From Cunninghamia lanceolata (taxonomy: Eukaryota > Streptophyta > Pinopsida > Cupressales > Cupressaceae): DNA of 64,000 nucleotides. The DNA lies in contig BSBN01000293.1 in the NCBI GenBank assembly GCA_027924645.1, forward strand, positions 7,340,501 through 7,404,500, in the 5' to 3' direction. Numbering within the stretch: the stretch's first letter is position 1; each line of letters starts with the position of its first letter. The notes below the pieces were generated by a model. It saw only the letters and a program-made list of their open reading frames with translations, was not told the DNA's origin and did not search any database. The translations under genes were made by a program, and so were the position numbers. Shown in pieces: positions 11,291 to 22,830 of this stretch.

Positions 11291-12465
11291 GTTCATGTAT
11301 CCTTGTTGTCATGATGATATTTGCTATGCTTGTTGAGTAGGGTCTTCTAGTTACAGGTAAGGGAGTGGCTCTCAATGGGGGCCAGAGCCCAAAGTGGCAT
11401 CTAGGACAACCCATGCAGGAGTTTCTTAACTCAGTGATAACCTAATTAATGAATTAAGGGGTTGGGTAGTTAATCACATTAAACAAGATAAGTGGATGCT
11501 TCACTCATAGCTCAAGTGCTCATATAGGCTTGAGATGAGATGAGAAGTCATGGAATGGCAAGATCAACTACCTTGTCCTCATGAAAGGTATGTTGATTCT
11601 GCATGAGTTTGTATGGGGGCTGGGAGTTAGGAGAGGCTGCGAAGATAACCCAAGATGGGGGCTGGGGCCTAGGAAGGCTTACCATGACAACCCATGAAAA
11701 GCTATATGATGACACTCTCCCTATTACAGCCTAGCATGCCCTGGTTGTGCTCTCCCCATTCGATGTGTTTTGCCTCTGGAGGTGTGTTCAGTTGATAGTG
11801 ATAATGTCATGAGTTGTATTGGAGTCTTGTTTAGTCCTTGTTCCTATTAGTGGTTATGTACCTGACTGTTGTTGTAGTGGGACCCTATGTTAAGTCCTAG
11901 TATGGGGGTGGACCTCAGGGTTCCACATGGTCGAGTGGATGTGCTTATTTCCACTGGTTTTTCTATGCCGATGTTCATGTACGAGGAGGATATATCTTAT
12001 GTATCAGTCATCATATCTTGTACTAGTTTGAGGAGATAATTATGTATACTCTTGTACTAGTCTTGTGTATCAATCCAATCATAATGTATGTAATCTGATG
12101 TAGTCAGTAGATGACAATGTAACAATGTAATGATGTACTCATGTGTAAGGAGAAAATGTAATTATGTACTTGATCATGTTGATTATTTATCTAATGTCAT
12201 GATATGGAGGTGTATATGTTCATACTTTTAATGCAATAGATTTAAATTTGATCTACAAATGTTGTTAATGATGTATGTTAGATTATGTTAAATGAATCTC
12301 AAGTAATGCAACCATGTAACCTTAGAGTAACAAGTTGATAGTTTAATGATGTGTATAGATTAGTTAAACATTACTTTGTCATCTTATTCATTTTTTTTTT
12401 AAAGTATCATGTATCATATAGCATAGATGTGTTGTTCTCTAAGATGTTCATGGCGGGGCGTTACA
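11291..12465. other. Right part of the 5.5-kb insertion
   Basis: Two loosely similar patches at about 11360-11410 and 11610-11695 share atgggggc...gg...aacccatg, probably an old internal duplication. The rest is AT-rich with no coding signal, up to the CGTTACA terminus. Confidence 0.4.
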
Positions 12466-13180
12466 CCAATAGTTTCCAATTTCTTTTTTTGGTTTTTATT
12501 TTTTATTTTTTCCATTTTTTTTAGTTGTTAGTTTTTATTTTTTCTAATTTCTTTTTTGGTTCCAGCTTTTTCTCCTTCAACACTTTTTAATTTCTTTTTT
12601 GGTTTTTTTTCTTTGATTTTCTTAACTTTTATTTTTTGTTTCCTTTGTGCTATTTAATTTTTTTTATAAATTTAGACAGAAAAAATGAGTGCTCTCATCC
12701 CCACCCCACTGTGATTGTATAACACCTCTCAACGTAATAACACCTCTTGGTGTAAATACTATATATGCTATATTTTAAAGTGTTATATACTAGTATATTT
12801 ATATTTAAAAAAATATATCTAAAATACGCCGAGGTATATCTTTTTTTCCATAGTTTCTTTGATTTTCTCTTGCAATTTCTTTTTTGGTTTTTATTTTTTA
12901 ATTTTTCCAAGTTCTTTTTTGGTTCCATAGTTTTTGTGATTTTCTCTAGCTTTTTCTCTTTCCAACAGTTTCCAATTTCTTTTTTGGTTCCATATTTTTT
13001 GTGATTTAGTTTTTTCTCCTTCAACCTTTTTAATTTCTTTTTAATTTTTTTTCTTTGATTTTCTTAAGTTTTATTTTTTATTTCCCTTTTTGTATTTTAT
13101 TTTTTTTCTTATAAATTTAGGCAGAAAAAATGAGTGCTCTCATCCCCACCCCGATGTGACTGTATAACACCTCTCAGCGC
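12466..13180. repeat. T-rich tandem array, third block
   Basis: This continues the array that stopped at 6947. It contains two further conserved blocks (about 12675 and 13123) and GC-richer tails (cacctctcaacgtaataac at about 12722, cacctctcagcgcaatt at about 13168). It ends at about 13180, where AT-rich unique DNA begins. Confidence 0.8.
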
Positions 13181-15780
13181 AATTACTTTTATTTTTAAGT
13201 ACATCAATTTAGAAACCTACTTTTAATTACAACAATAAATTTAAAGCTTTAAAAGTAATCATTGTTTATTCATTATTTTATACTTCTACTTTCAATTTTA
13301 TGCAAACCTAGTACCACTACAAATTTAGAAGAAAATAATCAAGAGGGGTTGTTGTTGGATTATAACTTGTAAGTAATACAATAAAAAAAAATTAAATTAA
13401 TGTATAAAGTTAAACTACATTTCTAGTTTTTTTTCATTTACTTTATGCAACCAACCTTCTTGCACACACACTCCAATCTTGAGTGCATATACAAATATTG
13501 GCACCGTGTGATATTTTACACCACACTAAATTTCTCTACAGTATGTACCTTTATATTAGGCTTGAACTTGGACCCTATGTGCATAGCATAAGATAATAAT
13601 AAGTTTATTTATCCTTGTTTCCTTTAAGAAGATAACATATTGAAGCAATCCAATTTGGTAGTTGAAAATAACTCCTTAACAAACTTTATAATGTATATTG
13701 GATCGGTTGGCACAAAGTTTTATTTCTAGGATTTATTGTCATTATGACCTTGATTATTAGATGCTAGTTCTATTTTTCTTTAATTGCATAGTTTGTTGCA
13801 TGATCGTTATCATGAGAAAATCCATCAGAAATCGTCTCATTATATTTTAGTATAAAATGTTTTATTTAAAATTCTTCACTTTTATTGATTTTTATAAATT
13901 GATTTTCTTTTTAACAATTTGTATATTTTTTAAATGTCAATTGAAAGATAATTAAATGACCAAAAAATAATAAAATTTTCATGTGATAGACAAGGTTGAC
14001 CATCAAATTTCAAACCAACATACACCATCATTAAAAATCACAATTTGTAAGAAATAATAAGTCAATTCAATCTTTGACCTTGAGTGTCACCGATTGTATC
14101 TCACAACCTCTTGTGTCCTTAAATACTTTCGCCATATAAGTCATGTTTTAAAATGAAATAATACTCTCCTCGTGATGTTCTATATCTATAGAAAAGAACA
14201 TTTATTAGTATTTAATTTAATTAATGTTATAACCATGTTATATCTAAGTCAATAACACTATTATCATGTCATTCCAAATGTTTGATATGAATAGACATTC
14301 CTACACATTTGATCTATTTTCTTTTTCATCAACCTTCATCCCTACATTTTCCTTTTTACACAAGGGGAAAGAGGAAAGCAATAATTATCATGGAAGCAAA
14401 CCACTATTATTGCACCTTTAGCCTATTCCAAAATTGGAGCTTCGAAACAGGGCCTAGACATCCATCAAAGCATAATGTAAAGGGGTATTTTATCAAAGTA
14501 CCTAACAAAATGTTTCAAAGAATGGCATCTCATGAATTGCAATGATTGCCAGATATACACAAAATAGATTTTTGGATAAGACCTTACAATTTTTATATAC
14601 AAATGCAACTGGTAGGTGCAAAACTAAACAACACAACCTTTTCTAGTAAATAACAATACAATTTTACTCTATGGATCCACATTTCAGCAACTTAATTTTT
14701 ACAACCTATTGATGGCCAAATTGACACAATGCAACACAACTAAGATGAGTTTCAACTTAACTCTCCTAAAAAGGAAACTGATCCTAAAATCAATTGTCTC
14801 CAAGGTCCTTGGAGTTGGGTCACAACCACGTTGTGCAAACAAAGGGTTCAATATGGACTATTTAACAAGGGGTCTAGTTTTGCAATTAAGTCAAACTATA
14901 ATTTTATTTACTCCTAATCTTATGCCAATAAAGAAAGATCAAAAGATTACTTAGGAATATGAGAAAATGGTGCATTACTTCTACTTTAACCTTCAATTTG
15001 TGATTTTATCTCAAAGAAATTGATTAAGCTACAATATTTAGATTGATTTTAAACCCTTTTAGTCGTATTAATAGTGCAAGATTCCAATGATTTTAATTAG
15101 GATAAATGGATTTTATCTTCAACTTCATACGTAAATCAAAGACAACTCTAGATTGTTATGCTCAAATTCAATATTCTTTAGATAACAATAAACAAACAAA
15201 GATTCAAGTTTAGGCACTACTCCATATGCAATAAGATAGACCCATAAAATAGTGACCAAAATTTATATTAATTTCTTTAGTTCATGTATACATCTCCAAC
15301 AAGAAAACTACACTGGATTACAAGTTCTATTTTTTAAGATTTCTCTTCATAATCTAAAAATGCTATGAAAACTATACTATTCTAACTGAAAATGATGTAA
15401 AATGAACTAAGTATGGACCGGTAGCCTAATTCATCAACTCACGAACCCTTTGAATGAGATAGGACCTTCAATTTTATAGACAAAATGAAAGATAATTTTC
15501 TTATAGAAGGAAGCACATGCAGTGCTCTACCCCTCCCTTTTCAAGAAAAGCAAACATGAAAATGGAAGAAAGCAAATCTAAAAAGATTCCCTAAATTGCA
15601 TGCAAATCAGGAACTTTGACTTTTCAAAAGTCAACATGCAAAGAAACCAAGAGCTCCAAGAAGAGTTGATACCATGTAAAGAATGTAGAGTCCACTTTAT
15701 AAAACAACAGATCCCTTTTTACAATAAATAAACAAATAAGGAATCTTTACAAAAATGTTCTGAAGCGAAAAATAGAAGTG
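13181..15780. other. AT-rich DNA without recognised genes
   Basis: No long conserved frame, LTR pair or tandem array is evident on either strand. Short open stretches (for example 14309-14545 and 14709-14954, plus) have no recognisable domain. A possible decayed primer-binding site (gttgatacca, about 15665-15674) is followed by tgtaaag, but I found no matching LTR. Confidence 0.5.
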
Positions 15781-15799
15781 TCAACGGGGCACACTACTG

Positions 15800-17785
15800 G
15801 AGGCTCTATTCTATTTGTACTCCTCAAAATTGGACAACACTTGTTCCATGATATCTTCATCAGGGCCATCGAGTCATTCCAACCTAAATTTAAATGTGTT
15901 AAACCTTTCCTTTACATAGTCGATCATCCTTTTTAAATGTTGTCCTGAATGAGCTTGAAATGCACTCTGGTATCTACAAACATGTCCAACACTTCCTCAT
16001 TCATTCCAAGTGGATCTTTTGACATACCTTCAACGAAGCTTTGATTTTATCTGGAGTGTCTAACCTCTTATTATCATTCAAAATAAGATCTGGACCAGTT
16101 ACATTTGTCACAAAAATTTCAAGTTTAGAAGAGATTTCATATAAATCCTTAATCACAGTTATCATTAGAGGAGTGTACTTAGCTAGTTGTTTAATTTTAT
16201 AATTTATGGTCTCTATATTCTTATTGACAAAATCTGGTTATTCCTCCTCAAGGATGTCTACTTTCTTAATTTCTCTTGCATTCAATTTCTTCGATTCCTT
16301 GAGGAGTTTTAACTGTTGTCCTAGCTTTTTCTCTTCTTCTTTCATTTTATCCAAAAATAATTAAATTGCTCCTCCAGTTGATAATCTTGCTCATAATATT
16401 CATAGCCAAGATGAAAATCTTTATCTACATCCATCATAAACTTGGACACCCATCTATCTATGATGGTTGTTCTTTCCTTTATTTCTTGAAAAGCATCAAC
16501 CTCCTACTTAGTCATCAAAATTGGTGTCTCAACCGGGGCAACTTGTTGCTGAGATATAGGAGTGAGTAATTCTTTTACAAAAGTCTTCATTTGATTTAGT
16601 TGCAGTTTAAGTTAATTTTATACTTGCTTATCCTTCTGTATTCTTACCTTTACAATATCCACAACTGAACATAGTGAATAGATATCTTCTTCTCGAGTCT
16701 GCCTACCCAAACTGACCTTTGTCACTTTATAGTCTGAAGACAAATGATCCCTATTATGTTTGTCTTACATGGGAGTTGCAATTTCAACAATTTTTTCCCC
16801 TTGCTCATTCATCTTGATGGTGGAGAGTGTTCTTGGCTTTTTCCTTGGATTACTCTTTTCCACTTCTTTCATCATATCTTGCAATGTCAGTGGCTTAAAA
16901 CCTACTCATTTCCTCTTTTCTAAATTCATATTTAACTAGGTGGAGGTTGTTAATAACATTTTCAATGAGTTGTTCTACTCACCCAATCCTTGGTTTTGTT
17001 CTTGACCAGGAGTTTTCTCCTTTAAAACCTCCTCCTATATCTTACTCTCTTGATCATTCTTTTCCTCTTGATCTTTTGATTCTTTTTGATTCTTAAGTTT
17101 ATCTTTCTCTTTTGGTAGCTCAAACTGCTAGTCAAGTTTTCCTTCCTTAGTGGAGATATTTAATCCAAAAGAATTAGCATGTTTATCTTTTTGTTCAACT
17201 ATTTTAATCAGATCTTACTATTCATCAAAGGTCAAGACATGCTCTTCCTTTGATTTCTCTTGTTTTACATAATGCATATCATCAGAGACACCACCTATTA
17301 AATCTTCTCCAACCTTGGACTCTTTCTACTCTTGTAATCTTGTTTCATCTTGATAATCCTCCTTTATGATTTCTTCTTCTCCCATAGGGGTACCTCCTTT
17401 AAGAGTATCAAATTGATCATGAACAACTTCTTGATGTGGTGGAGTTATATCCACCTGATCATTCTTCTCTCCTTGTTATTGTTCTTGATGGATTTTGTTA
17501 TCCACAACTCCCTCCTCTTAATGATATTTATCATATTTTTGATCATCCTCTTGTGCAACCTCTTCCTATTGATCATCTTTCTAAATAGAGGCTTATGTGT
17601 CTTACACAACTTCTTCTTCTTGACCAACTCCCTCTTCCATCCCTTGGTCCATTTTTCCCCCTCTTCTTGGCCTGATGGTGAGGGAGTATGCCCCTCATAA
17701 TACCAATGATAGGACCTTGGGATGGCATCTCATCTATCTAAACTTCTTCCTCTAATGATTCTTTTACTTCACTTACAATAGGTGC
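15800..17785 (-). pseudogene. Decayed Lys/Glu/Gln-rich coding region, unknown protein
   Basis: Minus-strand reading gives protein-like, charged, coiled-coil-type segments in shifting frames. Examples are QFELPKEKDKLKNQKESK (about 17080-17130), LKESKKLNAREIKKVDILEE (about 16250-16320) and, near the end, DGPDEDIMEQVLSNFEEYK (about 15815-15870) followed by a stop. Many in-frame stops (often CAA/CAG-to-TAA/TAG type) and frameshifts break it. A splice-acceptor-like cataggcacct near 17785 suggests an upstream exon or intron. I recognise no family. It may be an accessory ORF of a retroelement or a host-gene relic. Confidence 0.45.
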
Positions 17786-18235
17786 CTATGTTAAGGAATT
17801 GAAAGAAAAATGAGCTAATAATCGATAAAACTAATTAAATACCCAAGTACCAATTTGAATAAGCACACATTAAATGCGGTAGGTTGAGAGAAAATTTCCA
17901 AGAGGAACTTGGACTTCGTGAGGAATGTTCCAAAGTACTGTTAGGACCCACGGTCCTGACAAAACATTTGACAATAGAGTGAAAGTGAAGGGGAAATTCC
18001 AAGGAATGAACTTGGACCTAGGATCCTAGGAGTTGAGCAACCTCGGCACCTAAAACAAAAGGCTTAAAACATAAGTTTTGAAGGAAAAAACAAAACCCTA
18101 AGGGAAACTTAGGACCTAAAAGATAGTCTAAAGACAAAAAAGAAATAAAAGAAGTGATAAAAAGAAGAGAAAAGAGGATGGGGTCCCCAATTAGCCCAAA
18201 AAAATGGGGTGTGTATGCAAGGCATAACACAACCT
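17786..18235 (-). other. Upstream part of the decayed region; palindromic TATA motif
   Basis: No conserved frame here, although the minus strand is open for 70 codons (18018-18230) with a Phe/Leu-rich peptide. The palindrome cctataaatagg at about 18234-18245 can be read as a TATA box on either strand. The junction with element B lies at about this point. Confidence 0.35.
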
Positions 18236-18239
18236 ATAA

Positions 18240-18460
18240 ATAGGTTTTTCCCCTTCTTTTAATTAAATTTTCATTATACCTGCTTCTTCTTTGATCCCTT
18301 TCATGTATGTGAATGTTCTAGGAAATAAATCTTCAAATTTAGTTACAATTTATACTACTTGCACTACCACCTTTTCACTCCAATAATCCCCTATTTTGGT
18401 TAGTTTAGGTTCTCCTTCCTTTGGTACATTCTCTTCTCCTAGTGTGATTGCTTGATCATA
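18240..18460 (-). pseudogene. Element B: start of Ty3/gypsy reverse transcriptase region, truncated
   Basis: Minus-strand translation gives VVQIVTKFEDLFPRTFTYMK, then GIKEEAGIMKI, a stop, and LKEGEKPIYR. This is the characteristic stretch just upstream of the gypsy RT palm (the 'DLFP...MKGI...I.L...KP' pattern). The reading is lost at about 18240, so the RT core, RNase H and integrase of this element are missing here. It belongs with the protease at 19.5-19.9 kb and the gag at 28.6-30.8 kb. Confidence 0.7.
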
Positions 18461-19500
18461 GTATTTTTTTTAGGTTCCATAGGTAATTCCAGCTCCTTGT
18501 CACCTTCTTGCACCTCTATTTCCAAGTTTTATACATCTTCATTATCTTCTTGGGTAGGTTCATAACATGTGTGTGCAGTAGGGTTTTTTTCTTTATCCAA
18601 CCACTCAATGTATTTCCATATTCCTTCACTCCACAGTGGTGGATAATTAATTTGCAATATGTTTTCCTCTCTTCCCTCATTAGGTATGAATATTATTTCC
18701 TTTATTTTTAATAATGTGGTATGGATATGTTCATCTTCATCCCAGAAATAGAATGTGTGATAGAAGTCTTCCTTCAATTCATCCCAATATTTTGTTTCTA
18801 CTCTTCTTTCCTGGTTAATGTACCGAGTTTAGACTACCGGTGTGAGTGATAAAATAGTTGTATGTATAATATGTCATCATATTCATTCCTAGCCTTCCAT
18901 ACCCATATGAATGTTCTTATATGCTCTTTCGAATGGTTACTGCCATCATATTTATGGATTTCTTCATATTCCCCTTCTTCTTCCATGTATCTTTTTTTTA
19001 TTAGAATCTTGAGTATTGGCTAGTGATGGATATTCTTCTTCTGTGTATTTCACCAAATGGTAGCATTGCATACCAGTGTTTGGTTTAGTGCTCCTAGCCT
19101 CATTTCTTCATTCTCATAGGTTTTCTCCATTTGTGACAAGTATCCAGTCAAGTCTCCCACTCCTAAATATTTTGGTAGCTTAATATGTGATATGCCCTTT
19201 AAGATATTATTTATTTGGTCTAATTTTTGGACTGTACTTTTTGTGTGTATGTTTGGTTATCTGTATTCCTCTTGTAGTGGATTACTTTCTTTTATGGTAA
19301 ATTGCAGTGAATTTTCTTCCATTAGTCTGACCATATAAACTCTTCTAGTACTCCTAACTCTGTAGGTATTAATCTTTGGTTCCTCTTGTAGCTAGGCATA
19401 ACTTAAGATGTCGTCACTATCTATGTTGTAGTACTTTGTCTCAAGTTCTATCTCCACCTTAGAGTTAGGTTCTTCTACAAATTCATTTCTAGGGATTTTA
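18461..19500 (-). pseudogene. Element B: protease-RT spacer, decayed
   Basis: Located between the protease-like and RT-like pieces of element B. One frame stays open at 18529-18777 (for example PPLWSEGIWKYIEWLDKEKN) and carries aromatic and acidic residues. The remainder is broken by stops. The position fits the variable linker of a gypsy polyprotein; no catalytic motif is visible. Confidence 0.5.
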
Positions 19501-19501
19501 T

Positions 19502-19990
19502 TTATTGAATATAAATTTTGTTATCTTCCTCTATGTACTCCACTAGGTTGACTTCTTTTGTATATGTCTCATCATAATTCTCTCCCAAAGGTGTGTGAAC
19601 TATCTTGTCATCATCCACAAATGAATTTTCCTCCTTTCTAGAGTGTACAACACCATTGGCATCCACAAACCATCTCAATCCTAACAATACATTGAAAGAG
19701 TCTAGTGTCTCTTTGAATTCTACCACTTCTAGGTCTATAATTAGTTTTACTCCCATCATACTAACTTCTACAATCTTGATGTCCCTAATGTTTTCATGCT
19801 AGAACCATTCACCAAGTTAATGTTATAAGGTGTTTCATGTAACTTAGGTTTTCTTCATTTGTTCCCATACCCTTTTTCAGATCACGTTGATGTTTCATCC
19901 TAGTTCAACAATTACATCATTCACCCTCTTGTGATTAATGCTTACTGTTATCATTATGGGATGTTTCTTCCATGTTCTATCTATTTTCCC
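19502..19990 (-). pseudogene. Element B: aspartic-protease region, decayed
   Basis: Reading from 19990 downward gives VNDVIVELG, a stop, NINVI, a stop and KRVWEQMKK, then a frame change into VSMMGVKLIIDLEVVEFKET and LDSFNVLLGLRWF. This matches the retropepsin layout: an active-site segment (where D-S/T-G is expected, here already lost), then the 'D.LLG..W' C-terminal signature. Stops and frameshifts show it is dead. The upstream half is also present at 28080-28301, because the chromovirus event duplicated 325 bp here. Confidence 0.65.
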
Positions 19991-20148
19991 AAATTTCCTT
20001 GTTTGCGGTTTTAGGAATTTCTATTTATTCCAATACTTATTAAATTACTTGAATTTCTCCAAGAGATTATCTTTTCTAGCTATATGTGTCAATTGTTTAA
20101 GTATTCTTCATGTTCTGTAAAGAAATCTTTTTTCTCTTGTTCTTTCTA
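19824..20148 (+). repeat. 325-bp flanking duplication, left copy
   Basis: This is the same sequence as 27977-28301 in the same orientation; by eye I see about one difference (cat versus tat near 19918/28071). It starts at tataagg, the insertion site of the chromovirus, and ends at ttctttcta. It is element B protease-region DNA copied during the event that produced the inverted pol segment. At 20149 it passes abruptly into the inverted pol copy. Confidence 0.9.
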
Positions 20149-22646
20149 ATAGATGCCTGTCATGTGTTATTGGGAAGGCCATGGCAGTATGATAGGAAAG
20201 TTATGCATGATGGAGAGAAAAACACATACACCTTTTGGAAAGATGGCGCTAAGGTGATTTTATTGCCTCTCAAGGATGAAGGAAAAGGTGAGACCATGTT
20301 GTCTGAAAGAGATCTTGTTAAAGAAATGAAGGTGACAGGGTGTTGCTATGCATTAGTAGTGAAAAAAGGTGAAGAGGAAGACATTTCAGTTCCCCCAGAA
20401 GTAGCCGAGCTGTTGAAAGAATTTGGTGATGTTTTACCTAATGAATTGCCTGATGGTCTACCGCCAAAGAGAGATATTCAGCATCATATTGATTTGATTC
20501 CAGGAGCAACTCTACCCAACCAAGCAGCTTATAGGATGAATCCAACACAACATGCAGAGATGAATAAGCAAGTAACAGAACTCCTAAGTAAAGGTGTGGT
20601 GAGAGAGAGCATGAGCCCATGTGTTGTACCTGCATTGTTAACCCCAAAAAAAGATGGAACATGGAGGATGTGCACTGATAGCAGAGCAATTAATAAGATT
20701 ACCATCAAGTATCGGTTTCCTATACCTCGTATGGAGGACATGATGGATGTCCTTGCAGGGGCTAAATATTTTAGCAAGATCGACTTACGAAGTGGCTACC
20801 ACCAAATCCGGATTCGAGAAGGGGATGAGTGGAAGACAGCCTTTAAGACTGGAGATGGATTATATGAGTGGATGGTTATGCCATTCGGGTTATCAAATGC
20901 ACCTAGCACATTTATGAGATTGATGAACACTATACTACGCCCTTACATTGGTAAGTTTGTGGTAGTTTATTTTGATGATATTTTGGTATTTAGTAACAGC
21001 AGAGAAGAGCATCTACAACACTTGAGGATCATCTTTGGTGTGTTAAGGAAGGAGAAGCTCTATGCCAATTTGAAAAAGTGTAGGTTCATGCAGGACAGTT
21101 TGGTTTTTTTAGGCTTTGTCATTTCTAAAGATGGTGTCAGAATGGATCCAGAAAAGGTTAGGGCAATCCTAGAATGGCCTAGTCCAAGCAGCATCACAGC
21201 GGTAAAAAGTTTTCATGGCTTGGCCACTTTCTATCGAAAGTTCATTCGCAATTTCAGTAGTATTGTAGCTCCTATAACAGATTGCACCAAAGGGAGGGAG
21301 TTTGTATGGACCAAGGATGCTGAGGAGAGCTTTAAGTACTTGAAGAAAAAGGTAACAGAAGCACCTATACTTGCATTGCCAAATTTTGATAAAGTATTTG
21401 AAGTAGAATGTGATGCCTCCCATGTAGGAATAGGTGCTGTACTTAGCCAAGCTAGCAAACCTATAGCTTTCTTTAGTGAAAAGCTAAATGCAGTGAGAAA
21501 GAATTATTCTACTTATGATTTGGAATTTTATGCAATTGTCCAAGCATTGAGGCATTGGCGACATTATCTAGTTCCCCAGGAGTTTGTATTGTTTACAGAT
21601 CATATTGCACTGAGGTACTTGAACACACAGAAAAAGTTGAATAGTAGGCATGCCAAGTGGGTCTCTTTCTTGCAGGGTTACAACTTTGTGTTGAAGCATA
21701 AGTCTGGAAAATAAAATCAGGTTGCAGATGCGTTAAGTAGGCGTGTTGCACTTTTGACCACAATGGAAGCTGAGGTGATTGGTTTTGATGCCATCAAAAA
21801 TTTGTATGAGTCTGATGATGATTTTTGGGAGATTGTGGAACAATTGAAGGCACCAATATCTGGTAACTTGGATCACTTTAGGGGTGAATATTTTATGCAA
21901 GATGGGTATCTATTTAAAGGAAAACAACTATGCATACCGGCTGGCTCTATGAGGGACAACATTATTAGAGAATTGCATAGTAGTGGGTTGGCTGGACATT
22001 TTGGCAAGGACAAGACAATAGCCTTGATAGAAGATAAATATTACTGGCCAAAGATGAAAAGGGATATAACTAAGTATGTAACAAGGTGTCGAATCTGCCA
22101 AGTGGCTAAGGGACATTCACAGAATACAGGATTGTATATGCCCTTACCAGTACCAGTTGCACCATGGATAGATTTGAGCATGGACTTTGTGTTGGGACTT
22201 CCACATACTCAACGAGGTAATGATTCCATTTTTGTAGTTGTTGATAGGTTCTCCAAGATGGTTCATTTTATTGCCTGTAAGAAGACTAATGATGCAACGA
22301 GGGTAGCAGAGTTATTTTTCTCAGAAGTTGTTAGACTACATGGTGTTCCAAAGACTATTACCTCTGACAGGGATACCAAATTCCTCAGTCACTTCTGGAG
22401 GACTTTATGGAAGAAAATGGGGACCAAGTTACAGTTTAGTAGTGCCTATCATCCTCAAACAGATGGGCAAACCGAGGTAGTTAATCGGAGTCTGGGAAAT
22501 TTGCTGAGGTGTATTGTTGGAGAAAAGCCAAAACAATGGGATTTGGCATTACCCCAGGCCAAATTTGCCTATAATAGTTCTGTTAACCGATCAACAGGAA
22601 AGTCCCCTTTCCAGATTGTGTATGGTAGGCATCCTCTGTTCTGTAA
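20149..22646 (+). pseudogene. Inverted extra copy of the chromovirus pol (protease end to integrase)
   Basis: Plus-strand coding collinear with, and inverted relative to, 23470-25955. It begins in the protease C-terminus (LLGRPWQYD), then RT with YFDDILVF (about 20970), RNase H with [11 protein letters not shown] (about 21410), the integrase zinc region (CRICQ, about 22092) and the DDE region, ending near IVYGR (22628). An in-frame TAA at 21712-21714 lies where the other copy has CAA. There is no gag, start, LTR or chromodomain. It runs straight into the truncated LTR at about 22647, with a blurred junction at atcctctgttctgtaaac. It cannot be expressed on its own. Identity to the other arm is about 99% by eye, with the differences seen being transitions. 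Confidence 0.95.
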
Positions 22647-22830
22647 ACTAATTTGCTATTTTGAGGGCCAAGATGAAAGTTTGAAGCCCCGAAAAAGTGC
22701 CAAGACGAGGTCCAACCTGCTAGGGCAGGTTGGGAAACCACTGGCCACCTCATAACGCATCCACCTGTAAAATTTCGTAGAAAACCCACATCCGAGTCAA
22801 AAGTTATGACCTCCGGAAGTCCCTGCATCA
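22647..22830 (-). repeat. Truncated 3' LTR of the chromovirus (U3 start only)
   Basis: Matches 27793-27976 of the 5' LTR with about three differences in 184 bases. It begins (minus strand) at TGATGCAG right after the polypurine tract and stops at actaattt, where the inverted pol copy is joined. The remaining ~356 bp of LTR are absent. Confidence 0.93.

Larger units (their letters stand above)
6948..12465. mobile_element. 5.5-kb insertion with LTR-like ends (solo LTR or non-autonomous LTR element)
   Basis: The flanks are ccaac (6943-6947) and ccaat (12466-12470), a 5-bp target duplication with one C/T change. The T-rich array continues correctly across the two sides. The left end is TATAGTGCCCC; the reverse complement of the right end is TGTAACGCCCC. 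They match at 8 of 11 positions and all three differences are transitions, as expected for an aged TG...CA pair. I found no internal LTR pair, primer-binding site, polypurine tract or conserved coding domain. A very long solo LTR is the simplest reading, given 4.8-kb LTRs elsewhere in this window. Orientation is undetermined. Confidence 0.55.

Noticed and set aside
15663..15690. Possible primer-binding site and LTR start (gttgatacca followed by tgtaaag)
   Set aside because: Only eight bases fit the iMet site and neither a matching LTR copy nor a gag on the appropriate side was found.
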